DNA of 64,000 bases from Bacillota bacterium (lineage in GTDB: Bacteria > Bacillota > Clostridia > Christensenellales > DTU072), in the NCBI GenBank assembly GCA_023394875.1, contig JAEXAB010000004.1, positions 62,001 to 126,000 of the forward strand. The letters are read 5' to 3'. The position numbers were made by a program, and so were the translations under genes. Numbering within the stretch: position 1 is the stretch's first letter; each line of letters opens with the position of its first letter. The notes below the pieces were generated by a model. The model had not been told where the DNA came from. It ran no database searches and saw nothing but the letters and a program-made list of their open reading frames with translations. Below are positions 25,687 through 33,166 of the stretch, in pieces.

Positions 25687-25709
25687 CAGGGAATTATGCT
25701 AATTGGGTA

Positions 25710-25738
25710 TTGCTAAATTTATAATTTTATGATATATT
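25710..25738 (+). promoter_or_regulatory. Putative sigma-A promoter
   Basis: TTGCTA (25710-25715), 17 bases, TATATT (25733-25738), 29 bases before the ATG at 25768. Confidence 0.55.
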
Positions 25739-25767
25739 ATACAAGTAGAATTTTTTTGGAGGTTTTT

Positions 25768-26040
25768 ATGCGCAAGAATAAAAAGAAGGCTTTACAAGCC
25801 GATATCCCGTTGGAGGATTTTGCTACCGATAACGAAGCGGTTGCCGAAAACTTTTCTGTTGGGAGCGGTTTGAATTTTGAAGACGAAAATTCCGAAAGAG
25901 ATTATTTTGAGGAATACTATAAAGCGTACAAAAACGACTACATTTCCCAATACTTAGAAGCATATAAGAAATTGAAAGAAAATAAGGCTCAAAAAGCCAA
26001 AGGTAACGTTTCCGATGACACAGCTAACGGAGATGAATAA
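25768..26040 (+). CDS. Small highly charged protein of unknown function
   Basis: A 90-aa hydrophilic protein with a basic start (RKNKKK), an acidic middle rich in Asp/Glu, and a Tyr-rich helical stretch (about residues 48-72). No membrane segment or known domain is visible. The ATG at 25768 has a strong TTGGAGG site; the frame is open 13 codons further upstream, but that part overlaps the promoter. It has its own promoter and terminator, which supports a real gene. Confidence 0.65.
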   Translation: MRKNKKKALQADIPLEDFATDNEAVAENFSVGSGLNFEDENSERDYFEEYYKAYKNDYISQYLEAYKKLKENKAQKAKGNVSDDTANGDE

Positions 26041-26045
26041 CTAAT

Positions 26046-26068
26046 AAAGCGCCGATAGGTGCTTTTTT
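26046..26068 (+). terminator. Intrinsic terminator
   Basis: AAAGCGCC pairs with GGTGCTTT (one G-U pair) around GATA, running into TTTTTT. It lies 18 bases before the PIG-L start. Confidence 0.75.
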
Positions 26069-26086
26069 AATAATGGATGGTGATTT

Positions 26087-26857
26087 ATGGGTTTATTTAA
26101 GTTTATACTAAAAAAAGCGGTACCGATACCTAAGTTTAATAACTATCAGAAATTTTTGTTTATCGGACCTCACCCCGACGATATAGAAATAGGCGCGGGA
26201 GCCACCGTGGCAAAACTTACTTCCATGGGTAAGGAAGTTAAGTTTTTGGTATGCACAGACGGCAGATACGGCATTGACAAAGAAGGAATAGACGTTAAAA
26301 AAGCGGTAGAAATTCGGCAGGAAGAAGCTAAAAATGCCGCAAAATTACTTGGCGTAAAAGAAATTGAGTTCTTACCCTATTCCGACGGCGGCAAATATGA
26401 CGTAAAAGAGCTTACCGACAGCATAACGAAAGTTATTTGCAATTATCAACCCGACATTATTTTTGCGCCCGACCCTAAGGTAATTAGCGAACTGCATATC
26501 GACCATATAAATACCGGAGAAAGCGCAGGCTTTGCATTCCTTGCCAGTACGATAAGTAAACAGATGAGAGAAGAAAACCTCAATGCTTCCAAAGTTACTG
26601 CAATAGCTTTTTATTTTACTGACAAGCCGAATACAACCTATAAAATAACTAAACAGCAAGTTAAGTTACAGCAAAACGCAATCAGACAGCACGTAAGCCA
26701 GTTCCCTGAGGGAAGTATAGAACTCAAAGGTATTTCTACATATCTTACCTTACGGCAAATCCGCTACGGGTTTACTTCCTTAAAAGGAAGAGCCGACTGT
26801 TTCCGCGTACTAGGCTTAACCCATTCTCACTGCGCACCGGAAAGCGCAAATTTTTAG
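26087..26857 (+). CDS. PIG-L family deacetylase
   Basis: A 256-aa zinc-dependent N-deacetylase of the PIG-L/LmbE family. The metal motif PHPDD is near residues 27-31 and the third ligand is in HIDH near 142. Members remove acetyl from N-acetylglucosaminyl compounds, for example GlcNAc-malate in bacillithiol synthesis (BshB) or glycolipids. No bshA or bshC is in the window, so the substrate is open. The ATG follows GGATGGTGA. No gene partner is apparent. Confidence 0.87.
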   Translation: MGLFKFILKKAVPIPKFNNYQKFLFIGPHPDDIEIGAGATVAKLTSMGKEVKFLVCTDGRYGIDKEGIDVKKAVEIRQEEAKNAAKLLGVKEIEFLPYSDGGKYDVKELTDSITKVICNYQPDIIFAPDPKVISELHIDHINTGESAGFAFLASTISKQMREENLNASKVTAIAFYFTDKPNTTYKITKQQVKLQQNAIRQHVSQFPEGSIELKGISTYLTLRQIRYGFTSLKGRADCFRVLGLTHSHCAPESANF

Positions 26858-26890
26858 TAAAAAAAATTTTTAATTTATTGCTAAAAATGT

Positions 26891-26919
26891 TTGACAAGCA
26901 TATAGTGAAGTGATAAGAT
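26891..26919 (+). promoter_or_regulatory. Sigma-A promoter of the trpB2 T-box leader
   Basis: TTGACA (26891-26896), 17 bases, TAAGAT (26914-26919); transcription would begin near 26926. Confidence 0.8.
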
Positions 26920-26925
26920 AAAAAT

Positions 26926-27188
26926 AATTTAATAAACCGTTGATATAGAGTAGTACTCCAAATGGTAATTTTCAGAGAGTTTTGGGTTGGTGTGACAAAA
27001 CAATTGCGGTTGGACGAATGGACTATTGAGGGCAGAGGCGAACGATTATTAGTAGCTTTTGACGTAACTCCGACGTAAATGGGAGAGAGTATGATGGTAC
27101 TCGCATAATAAGGTAACAATATTATATTGTTATGAAATTGGGTGGCAACACGGTGAATTCGTCCCAATGACGGATTCGCCTTTTTTTT
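26926..27188 (+). promoter_or_regulatory. T-box riboswitch, tryptophan-specific
   Basis: The 5' leader has the T-box landmarks: AGTA in the lower Stem I (26950 region), AGAGAG and the TTGGTGTGA distal region, then GAA-TGG-ACT, where TGG (27019-27021) is the specifier codon for tRNA-Trp. The T-box bulge GGGTGGCAACACGG is at 27140-27153. It overlaps a terminator stem (27152-27163 with 27169-27180) and a T-run (27181-27188). Uncharged tRNA-Trp would favour the antiterminator and switch trpB2 on. This explains the 364-base gap before the gene. Confidence 0.93.
27152..27188 (+). terminator. T-box-controlled terminator
   Basis: A 12-bp stem with two G-U pairs, loop CCAAT, then eight T residues; its 5' arm shares bases with the T-box antiterminator. 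Confidence 0.9.
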
Positions 27189-27221
27189 ATAAAAAAATCT
27201 TAAAAAAGGAGAAAATGACTT

Positions 27222-28610
27222 ATGACCAAACTGTACGTACCTACCAAAATCTATCTGACTGAAGATGAGATGCCCAAAAAGTGGTATAACCTTAGAGCGG
27301 CTATGAAGGAAAAACATGCTCCGTTTATAAATCCGGGAACAATGCAACCATGCACCGCTGAGGAAATGGAACATGTATTCTGCACCGAATTGGTTAAACA
27401 GGAACTTAACGACACCGACGAATATATAGATATCCCAAAAGGAATTCAGGACTTCTATAAAATGTTCCGTCCGTCCCCCCTCATCCGCGCTTATTCTTTG
27501 GAAAAAGCTTTGGGTACCCCTGCCGAAATTTATTACAAATTCGAAGGAAACAACACTTCGGGCAGTCACAAACTAAATTCCGCCGCTCCACAGGCATATT
27601 ACGCCAAAGAGCAGGGAATAACGCATCTGACTACCGAAACAGGAGCAGGACAATGGGGAACAGCTCTTAGTATGGCTTGCGCATTTTATAATATTGACCT
27701 TACCGTTTATATGGTTAAGGTTAGTAGCGAACAAAAGCCGCACAGAAAGGCTGTTATGGAAACCTACGGCGCAAAAGTAATCCCCAGTCCCAGCGCAACA
27801 ACCGAAGTTGGTAAAAGGATATTAGAACAATTCCCCGGAACGGGCGGTAGCCTTGGTTGCGCCATTAGCGAAGCCGTAGAAAAAGCGGTAACAACCGAAA
27901 ATTGCCGTTATGTACTAGGAAGCGTGCTTGACCACGTTACTATGCATCAATCGATAATAGGGTTGGAATGCAAAATTGCTATGGATAAATACGGCGTAAA
28001 ACCCGACATAATAATAGGTTGCGCAGGCGGCGGAAGTAATTTAGTTGGACTAATCGCACCTTTTATGGCAGAAAAAATCAAAGGCAACAACGATATCCGC
28101 TTTATTGCCGTTGAGCCGGCGTCATGTCCGTCTTTGACTCGCGGAGTTTATGCCTATGACTTCGGTGATACCGGCAAAATGACTCCTCTAATGCCTATGT
28201 ATACCGTTGGAAGCGGCTTTATCCCGTCACCCAACCACGCCGGAGGCTTACGTTATCATGGCATGAGCCCGATTTTGAGTAAGATTTATCATGACGGGTA
28301 TATGGAAGCGGTAAGCGTAGAGCAGACCAAAGTTTTTGAAGCTGCCGAAAGGTTCGCCCGCTGTGAAGGAATACTCCCCGCGCCCGAAAGCTCACACGCA
28401 ATAAAAGTAGCGATAGACGAAGCCGAAAAATGCAAGGAAACGGGAGAAAAGAAAGTTATTTTGATAGGATTATCGGGTACAGGATACTTTGATTTGCATG
28501 CGTATATGGCATATAATAATCATACCATGACTGACTATATCCCCACCGATGAGGACTTGGCAAAAAGCTTTGCAGCTTTACCCGTCGTACCGCAAAACTC
28601 AATGCTGTAA
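27222..28610 (+). CDS. trpB: Tryptophan synthase beta chain, TrpB2 type
   Basis: A 462-aa PLP enzyme of the TrpB2 branch, longer than TrpB1 (about 400 aa), with the N-terminal extension characteristic of TrpB2. The PLP lysine is in SGSHKLNSA (about residue 112) and the phosphate loop is CAGGGSNLVG (about 266). TrpB2 condenses indole or possibly O-phosphoserine with indole to form Trp; it often occurs without TrpA. No trpA or other trp gene lies here. Control by a tryptophan T-box supports a true role in Trp supply, perhaps by indole salvage. Confidence 0.93.
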   Translation: MTKLYVPTKIYLTEDEMPKKWYNLRAAMKEKHAPFINPGTMQPCTAEEMEHVFCTELVKQELNDTDEYIDIPKGIQDFYKMFRPSPLIRAYSLEKALGTPAEIYYKFEGNNTSGSHKLNSAAPQAYYAKEQGITHLTTETGAGQWGTALSMACAFYNIDLTVYMVKVSSEQKPHRKAVMETYGAKVIPSPSATTEVGKRILEQFPGTGGSLGCAISEAVEKAVTTENCRYVLGSVLDHVTMHQSIIGLECKIAMDKYGVKPDIIIGCAGGGSNLVGLIAPFMAEKIKGNNDIRFIAVEPASCPSLTRGVYAYDFGDTGKMTPLMPMYTVGSGFIPSPNHAGGLRYHGMSPILSKIYHDGYMEAVSVEQTKVFEAAERFARCEGILPAPESSHAIKVAIDEAEKCKETGEKKVILIGLSGTGYFDLHAYMAYNNHTMTDYIPTDEDLAKSFAALPVVPQNSML

Positions 28611-28613
28611 CTG

Positions 28614-28642
28614 TTGACAAAACAAAGAAAAAATCGTATAAT
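28614..28642 (+). promoter_or_regulatory. Consensus sigma-A promoter of the ribU leader
   Basis: TTGACA (28614-28619), 17 bases, TATAAT (28637-28642), just after the trpB2 stop. Confidence 0.85.
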
Positions 28643-28643
28643 A

Positions 28644-28756
28644 ATATCATTCAGGGCGGGGTGGAAGTCCCCACCGGCGGTGACAGTCCGCGAGCCGAAA
28701 GGCTGACAGGGTGAAACTCCCTGACCGACGGTATAGTCCGGACGGAAGAATGATAT
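28644..28756 (+). promoter_or_regulatory. FMN riboswitch (RFN element)
   Basis: P1 is formed by ATATCATT (28644-28651) and AATGATAT (28749-28756). Between them lie the conserved RFN pieces AGGGCGGGGTG, CCCCACCGGCGGT, AGTCCGCGAGCC and the final GTCCGGACGG. FMN binding would favour the terminator at 28773-28806 and lower expression of the riboflavin transporter. Confidence 0.96.
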
Positions 28757-28772
28757 TTTTGTATGATTAATC

Positions 28773-28806
28773 AAGCCCTGATTTATATCGGGGCTTTTTG
28801 TTTTTT
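28773..28806 (+). terminator. FMN-riboswitch-controlled terminator
   Basis: AAGCCCTGAT (28773-28782) pairs with ATCGGGGCTT (28787-28796) around TTAT, followed by TTTGTTTTTT. Confidence 0.88.
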
Positions 28807-28817
28807 AGGGAGGGTAT

Positions 28818-29480
28818 ATGGGAAAAATTAGTGTGTTTAAGTCAAAAATTTCGGCGGCGTACGTGGTAAAACTTGCTTTGCTTACCGCATTGTCCTTTGT
28901 TTTGTATATGTTCGGCAAATTCAGTCTGCCGTTTATGTTTCCTTCCTTTTTGGATATGCAATTTTCGGAGTTGCCTGCCATTTTAGCCGGTTTTTCTTTA
29001 GGTCCTGTTAGCGGAGTATTGGTAATCGTACTAAAATGCCTGCTAAAAATGCCTTTTTCCTCCACGGCTTTTGTGGGAGAAATTATTGATATAGCTATAG
29101 GCATAGCCTATGTACTACCCGCAAGCGTTATTTATTGGCACAAAAAAAGCAGGAAAAGCGCGATAATAGGCTTTTTAGTTGGTACCCTTTGCGCCGTTGT
29201 TACGTCTATTATTCTTAACCGCTTTGTGGCAGTGCCATTCTACGTAAAGCTTTATTTTAACGGTAATTTTAATATAATCGTGGCAATGTGCCAGAAACTT
29301 TATAAAAATATTACCGCAGAAAACTTTTACGCATACTATCTTGGACTTGCCATTTTACCTTTTAATATTTTAAGAAGCGCAATTGTAAGCCTGGTTACTT
29401 TTTTGGTCTACAAACGCCTTTCCGTATTGCTCCATTGGGAAATAAAAACAAAAACTAAAGATAGTATAGTCAAGGAATAG
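28818..29480 (+). CDS. ribU: Riboflavin ECF transporter substrate-binding subunit RibU
   Basis: A 220-aa integral membrane protein with about six helices and an ECF S-component layout (start VVKLALLTALSFVLYMFGKF, then FLDMQFSELPAILAGFSLGPVSG). RibU binds riboflavin and works with the shared EcfAA'T energising module, which is not encoded here. The FMN riboswitch in front makes the substrate assignment strong. GGGAGG precedes the ATG. It is a single-gene unit. Confidence 0.93.
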   Translation: MGKISVFKSKISAAYVVKLALLTALSFVLYMFGKFSLPFMFPSFLDMQFSELPAILAGFSLGPVSGVLVIVLKCLLKMPFSSTAFVGEIIDIAIGIAYVLPASVIYWHKKSRKSAIIGFLVGTLCAVVTSIILNRFVAVPFYVKLYFNGNFNIIVAMCQKLYKNITAENFYAYYLGLAILPFNILRSAIVSLVTFLVYKRLSVLLHWEIKTKTKDSIVKE

Positions 29481-29492
29481 CCATATAAATTA

Positions 29493-29521
29493 TTGCAAAT
29501 ATATAAGATAAGCTATATAAT
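29493..29521 (+). promoter_or_regulatory. Sigma-A promoter of tsaE giving a leaderless mRNA
   Basis: TTGCAA (29493-29498), 17 bases, TATAAT (29516-29521), then only 6 bases to the ATG at 29528. The expected start of transcription is the A of the start codon. Confidence 0.75.
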
Positions 29522-29527
29522 TGTTCT

Positions 29528-29935
29528 ATGAAATATTTTTCGGACAGTGTGGAAAAAACCTTTGCTATAGCCAAAGAACTGGCTGACACGTTAATTGGCG
29601 GAGAAGTAATTTTGCTTAACGGTCAATTAGGAGCGGGAAAAACTACCTTTACAAAGGGACTTGCCAAGGCTTTGGGTATAGAAAAGACGGTCAAAAGTCC
29701 CACTTTTACCATTATGAAAAGCTATCAGGGTAAGTTTACTCTTGTCCACTTCGATATGTACAGGCTAGAAGACCAATCCGACACCTACGAATTAGGTTTT
29801 GAAGACGTTTTTAACGACAATAATTCGGTTTTCGTAATTGAATGGAATAAGTTTACTTCTTTTAACAACAAAGTAATCACTGTTGATATTAATTATGTGA
29901 GCGAAAACGTCAGAGAAATAGAAATCACGAGGTAA
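29528..29935 (+). CDS. tsaE: tRNA threonylcarbamoyladenosine biosynthesis ATPase TsaE
   Basis: A 135-aa P-loop protein, the ATPase partner of TsaB and TsaD in making t6A at tRNA position 37. Walker A GQLGAGKTTFTKGL is near residues 31-44, followed by KSPTFTIM and the HFDMYRL motif. The first ATG has no Shine-Dalgarno sequence and the promoter spacing predicts a leaderless transcript. tsaB follows after 2 bases; tsaD is not in this window. Confidence 0.94.
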   Translation: MKYFSDSVEKTFAIAKELADTLIGGEVILLNGQLGAGKTTFTKGLAKALGIEKTVKSPTFTIMKSYQGKFTLVHFDMYRLEDQSDTYELGFEDVFNDNNSVFVIEWNKFTSFNNKVITVDINYVSENVREIEITR

Positions 29936-29937
29936 AA

Positions 29938-30504
29938 ATGAATATTTTATGTATAGATACCAGCGCCGATAATATCGCTTTGGCTATCAATCTCAATGGC
30001 AAAGTACCTCAATTTTTTGTAGGCAGCGACGATAAGAAAAAGCATAACTCCGTGCTTCTTGGCTATATTGACAGACTGTTGAGAAAAAATAACGTGGATA
30101 TAAAGGATATTGACGTTTTTGGCGTGGTAGTTGGCCCCGGTTCCTTTACCGGAATAAGGGTGGGGGTTGCCACAGTCAATGCTTTTGCCATGGCAAATGA
30201 TAAAAAAATAGTGGAAATAACCTCTCTTGAACAGCTATCCGATAACAATAATATGGTACTGCTTGACTGCAAGCATGATAATTATTATTGCGGAATTTTT
30301 AACAAAGAAGATACCGTATACCTTGCTTTGACAAAGAGTGAAATTGATGATTACAACATAGAAAAACGCCTGCTTGAAGGAGTATATCCTGAGCTCATGC
30401 TCAAAAAATGTTTGGAAAAAGCAGATAAGGGGTTGTACGTTATTAAGGCTAAACCTTTTTATCTCAAGGCGTCTTCTGCCGAAAGAGAAAATTCCGACAT
30501 ATGA
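29938..30504 (+). CDS. tsaB: tRNA t6A biosynthesis protein TsaB
   Basis: A 188-aa member of the ASKHA fold that dimerises with TsaD for threonylcarbamoyl transfer. ILCIDTSADNIALAI opens the fold and GPGSFTGIRVG is the family signature (about residues 66-76). It is a little shorter than the usual 230 aa in the C-terminal lobe. The ribosome binding site GAGGT lies in the end of tsaE, and the stop overlaps rimI by 4 bases. Confidence 0.94.
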   Translation: MNILCIDTSADNIALAINLNGKVPQFFVGSDDKKKHNSVLLGYIDRLLRKNNVDIKDIDVFGVVVGPGSFTGIRVGVATVNAFAMANDKKIVEITSLEQLSDNNNMVLLDCKHDNYYCGIFNKEDTVYLALTKSEIDDYNIEKRLLEGVYPELMLKKCLEKADKGLYVIKAKPFYLKASSAERENSDI

Positions 30505-30947
30505 TAATAATAACCGATCTGAATTTTGAAAATCTTGATAAGGTAGCTAAGCTTGAAAAAATTTGCTTTGGCGATGATTCTTGGAGTGAAAATTTGCTTA
30601 AAGAAGAAATCGGCAAAGAAAACAAACATTATTATGTAATTATGGTAGAAAATGAGGTGTTTGCCTACGGCGGTTTTGCACAGATATTGGACGAAGGGCA
30701 TATTATGAATATAGCAGTTAGTCCGATGCGCCGCAGAAATGGCTATGCAACCTTGATTTTGCAAAAATTCTTTCAATCGGCTAAGGATTTGGGGATAAAT
30801 TCCTTTACCTTAGAAGTGAGAGAAAGCAATATTGCCGCAAGAAAACTCTACGAAAAGAACGGTTTTTCTCTTGCGGGAGTCAGAAAAGGTTATTACCAGG
30901 ACAAAGAAAACGGCTGCATATACTGGATGTATTTGCAGGAGGAATAA
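30501..30947 (+). CDS. rimI: Ribosomal protein S18-alanine N-acetyltransferase family (RimI)
   Basis: A 148-aa GNAT enzyme with motif A IAVSPMRRRNGYATLIL and the motif-B ends RESNIAARKLYEKNGF and MYLQEE, characteristic of RimI, which acetylates the N-terminus of ribosomal protein S18. It is encoded in the usual tsaE-tsaB-rimI order. The ATG overlaps the tsaB stop. The last codons contain the AGGAGG that serves the next gene. Confidence 0.92.
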   Translation: MIIITDLNFENLDKVAKLEKICFGDDSWSENLLKEEIGKENKHYYVIMVENEVFAYGGFAQILDEGHIMNIAVSPMRRRNGYATLILQKFFQSAKDLGINSFTLEVRESNIAARKLYEKNGFSLAGVRKGYYQDKENGCIYWMYLQEE

Positions 30948-30948
30948 T

Positions 30949-31728
30949 ATCGTCAGTCACAAGCAGTTCGGTGAGGGCAAAGACATTATTTTTCTACACG
31001 GGTGGGGCGGAAGCGTCGCCTCATTTTTTGCCGTCGGTAAGGCTCTCTCAAAACATTTTCGGGTTACTCTAGTAGATTTTTACGGTTTCGGTGACACTCC
31101 GCACCCTGACCATCAGCTTTTTTTGGACGATTACGCAAGCGCGGTTATAGAAATAATAGACCGCTACAAAATGACCAACGTAATTTTAGTAGGGCATTCT
31201 TTCGGCGGTAGAGTTGCAATAAAAATTGCTGCAAAACACGGTTATTTATTGGAAAAAATCGTGTTGGTTGACAGTGCGGGGATAATCCCCAGGCGCAGCT
31301 TAAAATACTATTTTCGGGTATATTTTCATAAACTATGCAACAAATTGGGTATTAAGCATAACGGCGGGAGCAAGGATTACCGCGCGCTTAGCTACGTTAT
31401 GAAACAAACTTTTAAGAATATAGTAAATGAAGACTTATTACCGTTAATAAAAAAAATTACTCTGCCCACATTGCTTATATGGGGTGACAAAGATAAAGAA
31501 ACTCCCATATATATGGCTAAGCAAATGCATAAGAATATAATAGGCAGCGGACTGATTATTTTCCGCGGGTCGGGACACTTCGCTTATATAGAAAGGGGAG
31601 ATATATTCTATGCGATATTGAATAATTTTTGCGCGGGGGGCAGAGATGGAATTACCGATAATAATAACAATAACCGTAAACGGCATAATAACGTCATTAA
31701 GATACCACGCATTAAGCCAAAACAATAA
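30949..31728 (+). CDS. Alpha/beta hydrolase, possible AUC start
   Basis: A 259-aa (from 30949) alpha/beta hydrolase. The oxyanion segment is FLHGWGGS, the nucleophile elbow GHSFGG, the acid in WGDKDKETP and the His in GSGHFAYIE. Substrate is unknown. No ATG, GTG or TTG is suitably placed: AGGAGG (30937-30942) is 6 bases before an in-frame ATC (30949), while the nearest usual start, TTG, lies over 75 bases upstream inside rimI. The last 27 codons overlap the next gene and read as low-complexity Asn/Arg, so the tail is probably a by-product. Cotranscribed with tsaB-rimI and the MurF-like gene. Confidence 0.8.
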   Translation: MVSHKQFGEGKDIIFLHGWGGSVASFFAVGKALSKHFRVTLVDFYGFGDTPHPDHQLFLDDYASAVIEIIDRYKMTNVILVGHSFGGRVAIKIAAKHGYLLEKIVLVDSAGIIPRRSLKYYFRVYFHKLCNKLGIKHNGGSKDYRALSYVMKQTFKNIVNEDLLPLIKKITLPTLLIWGDKDKETPIYMAKQMHKNIIGSGLIIFRGSGHFAYIERGDIFYAILNNFCAGGRDGITDNNNNNRKRHNNVIKIPRIKPKQ

Positions 31729-33154
31729 TTACAAATTACCTCTTTCTTCCAGATTATTATCGTATTTTTGCTTACAATTACTACTTATTTTTGTAAATCT
31801 TGCGTCACTTTTATTTCTTAACAATATCTTTTTACTTGCATTTTTGGGGGCAACACTAGTTATAAATACTATTATAAATTTAACCTTCAGAACGAAATAT
31901 AAGTTTACAAATAGAGGTAAGATAACGTTTTTATTATGTAATCTTGTTTATATTGCAATAATTTTGATTACGTTAATTTGTAAGGATAATAAAATCAAGC
32001 TATTAATTATGCTTATTATATCTTCATTATATCCCTTTATAATGTTTTTTACGTCATATCCAATCAATGCCTATTTCAATAAAAAAAATAAATTATTTGT
32101 AGCAAATGCAACCGAAAAATTGAGCAATATGAATATAATAAAAATAGGCATTACCGGCAGTTACGGTAAAACCAGCTGTAAAAAAATTCTTGCCGAAATG
32201 CTTGCCGCCAAATATAAGGTTTACGCTTCCAAAGAAAATTATAATACACCTATGGGGCTAGCAATTTGTATTAACGAAATTGCCGATGAAGAGGTGTTTA
32301 TTGCCGAAATGGGGGCAAGAAAAAAAGGAGATATCGCAGAATTAACCGATATGATAAAACCCGATTACGGCATTATTACCGGGGTGACTAATCAGCACCT
32401 AAAGACTTTTAAGTCCTTACATAATATTTATGCCGAAAAGTTTTGTCTAGCTAAAGCGTTGGAAGATAACGGACTCTGTGTTTTTAACGGTAATGATAAA
32501 TACACGTTGAAAATGTTTAAGGAATTTGGTGGAAATAAGCTAAGGGTAGGGCTTAATAAGTTCGGCGACGTTCAGGTAGATAATATAGAAATGAATACAA
32601 AAGGAAGCTTCTTTTCTTTGGAACTAAAAGAAAAAATTTTCTTTTGCAATACAAAATTACTAGGACGGCATAATATCATAAATATTGCGATGTGTGTAGC
32701 CTTAGCAACAGAATTAGGCGTTCAGATGGATAAGATTATGGAAGCAATAAGAAATCTTACTCCGGTAAAACACAGATTGGAGTATATTTTCAGTAACGGA
32801 ATACATATTTTGGACGATAGTTACAACAGCAATATTGTAGGCATAAAATCGGCTTTGGAGTGCCTAAGCTTTTTCCCGCAACGTAAAATCGTACTAGCTC
32901 AAGGATTAGTGGAAATGGGCAAAAGTCAGAACAGAATGAATTATGAAATAGGGTGTATGCTATCAAAAACCGCCGATGCTGTGATTCTGACAGGCAGAAA
33001 CAAAAACGCTATCAAAAAAGGACTAGTTGACAGCGGTTACGTGGGGGAAATTCACGTTTTCACGTCGTTAAATAAAGCTCAAAAAAGTTTCAAGCATATT
33101 CTTAAAGTTAACGACGTATTGTTATTACAAAATGACCTTCCAGACGTCTTTTAA
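31646..33154 (+). CDS. murF: Membrane-anchored MurF-like Mur ligase
   Basis: A 502-aa protein with four or five N-terminal membrane helices (residues 30-145) joined to a Mur ligase. Walker A-type ITGSYGKTS lies near residues 169-177, then ENYNTPMG and AEMGARKKGDI, and DSYNSN in the C-terminal part. MurF adds D-Ala-D-Ala to the UDP-MurNAc-tripeptide. Membrane-fused forms occur in several Clostridia next to Ddl, as here. It may be the housekeeping MurF or a dedicated second copy. The ATG overlaps the hydrolase end by 83 bases, an unusually long overlap. Confidence 0.85.
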   Translation: MELPIIITITVNGIITSLRYHALSQNNNYKLPLSSRLLSYFCLQLLLIFVNLASLLFLNNIFLLAFLGATLVINTIINLTFRTKYKFTNRGKITFLLCNLVYIAIILITLICKDNKIKLLIMLIISSLYPFIMFFTSYPINAYFNKKNKLFVANATEKLSNMNIIKIGITGSYGKTSCKKILAEMLAAKYKVYASKENYNTPMGLAICINEIADEEVFIAEMGARKKGDIAELTDMIKPDYGIITGVTNQHLKTFKSLHNIYAEKFCLAKALEDNGLCVFNGNDKYTLKMFKEFGGNKLRVGLNKFGDVQVDNIEMNTKGSFFSLELKEKIFFCNTKLLGRHNIINIAMCVALATELGVQMDKIMEAIRNLTPVKHRLEYIFSNGIHILDDSYNSNIVGIKSALECLSFFPQRKIVLAQGLVEMGKSQNRMNYEIGCMLSKTADAVILTGRNKNAIKKGLVDSGYVGEIHVFTSLNKAQKSFKHILKVNDVLLLQNDLPDVF

Positions 33155-33166
33155 TGAGGAGTTAAT

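Noticed and set aside
26772..27569. 265-codon minus-strand frame across the T-box region
   Set aside because: It runs antisense to the PIG-L end, T-box leader and trpB2 start; the low-complexity product matches nothing and the T-box explains the sequence.
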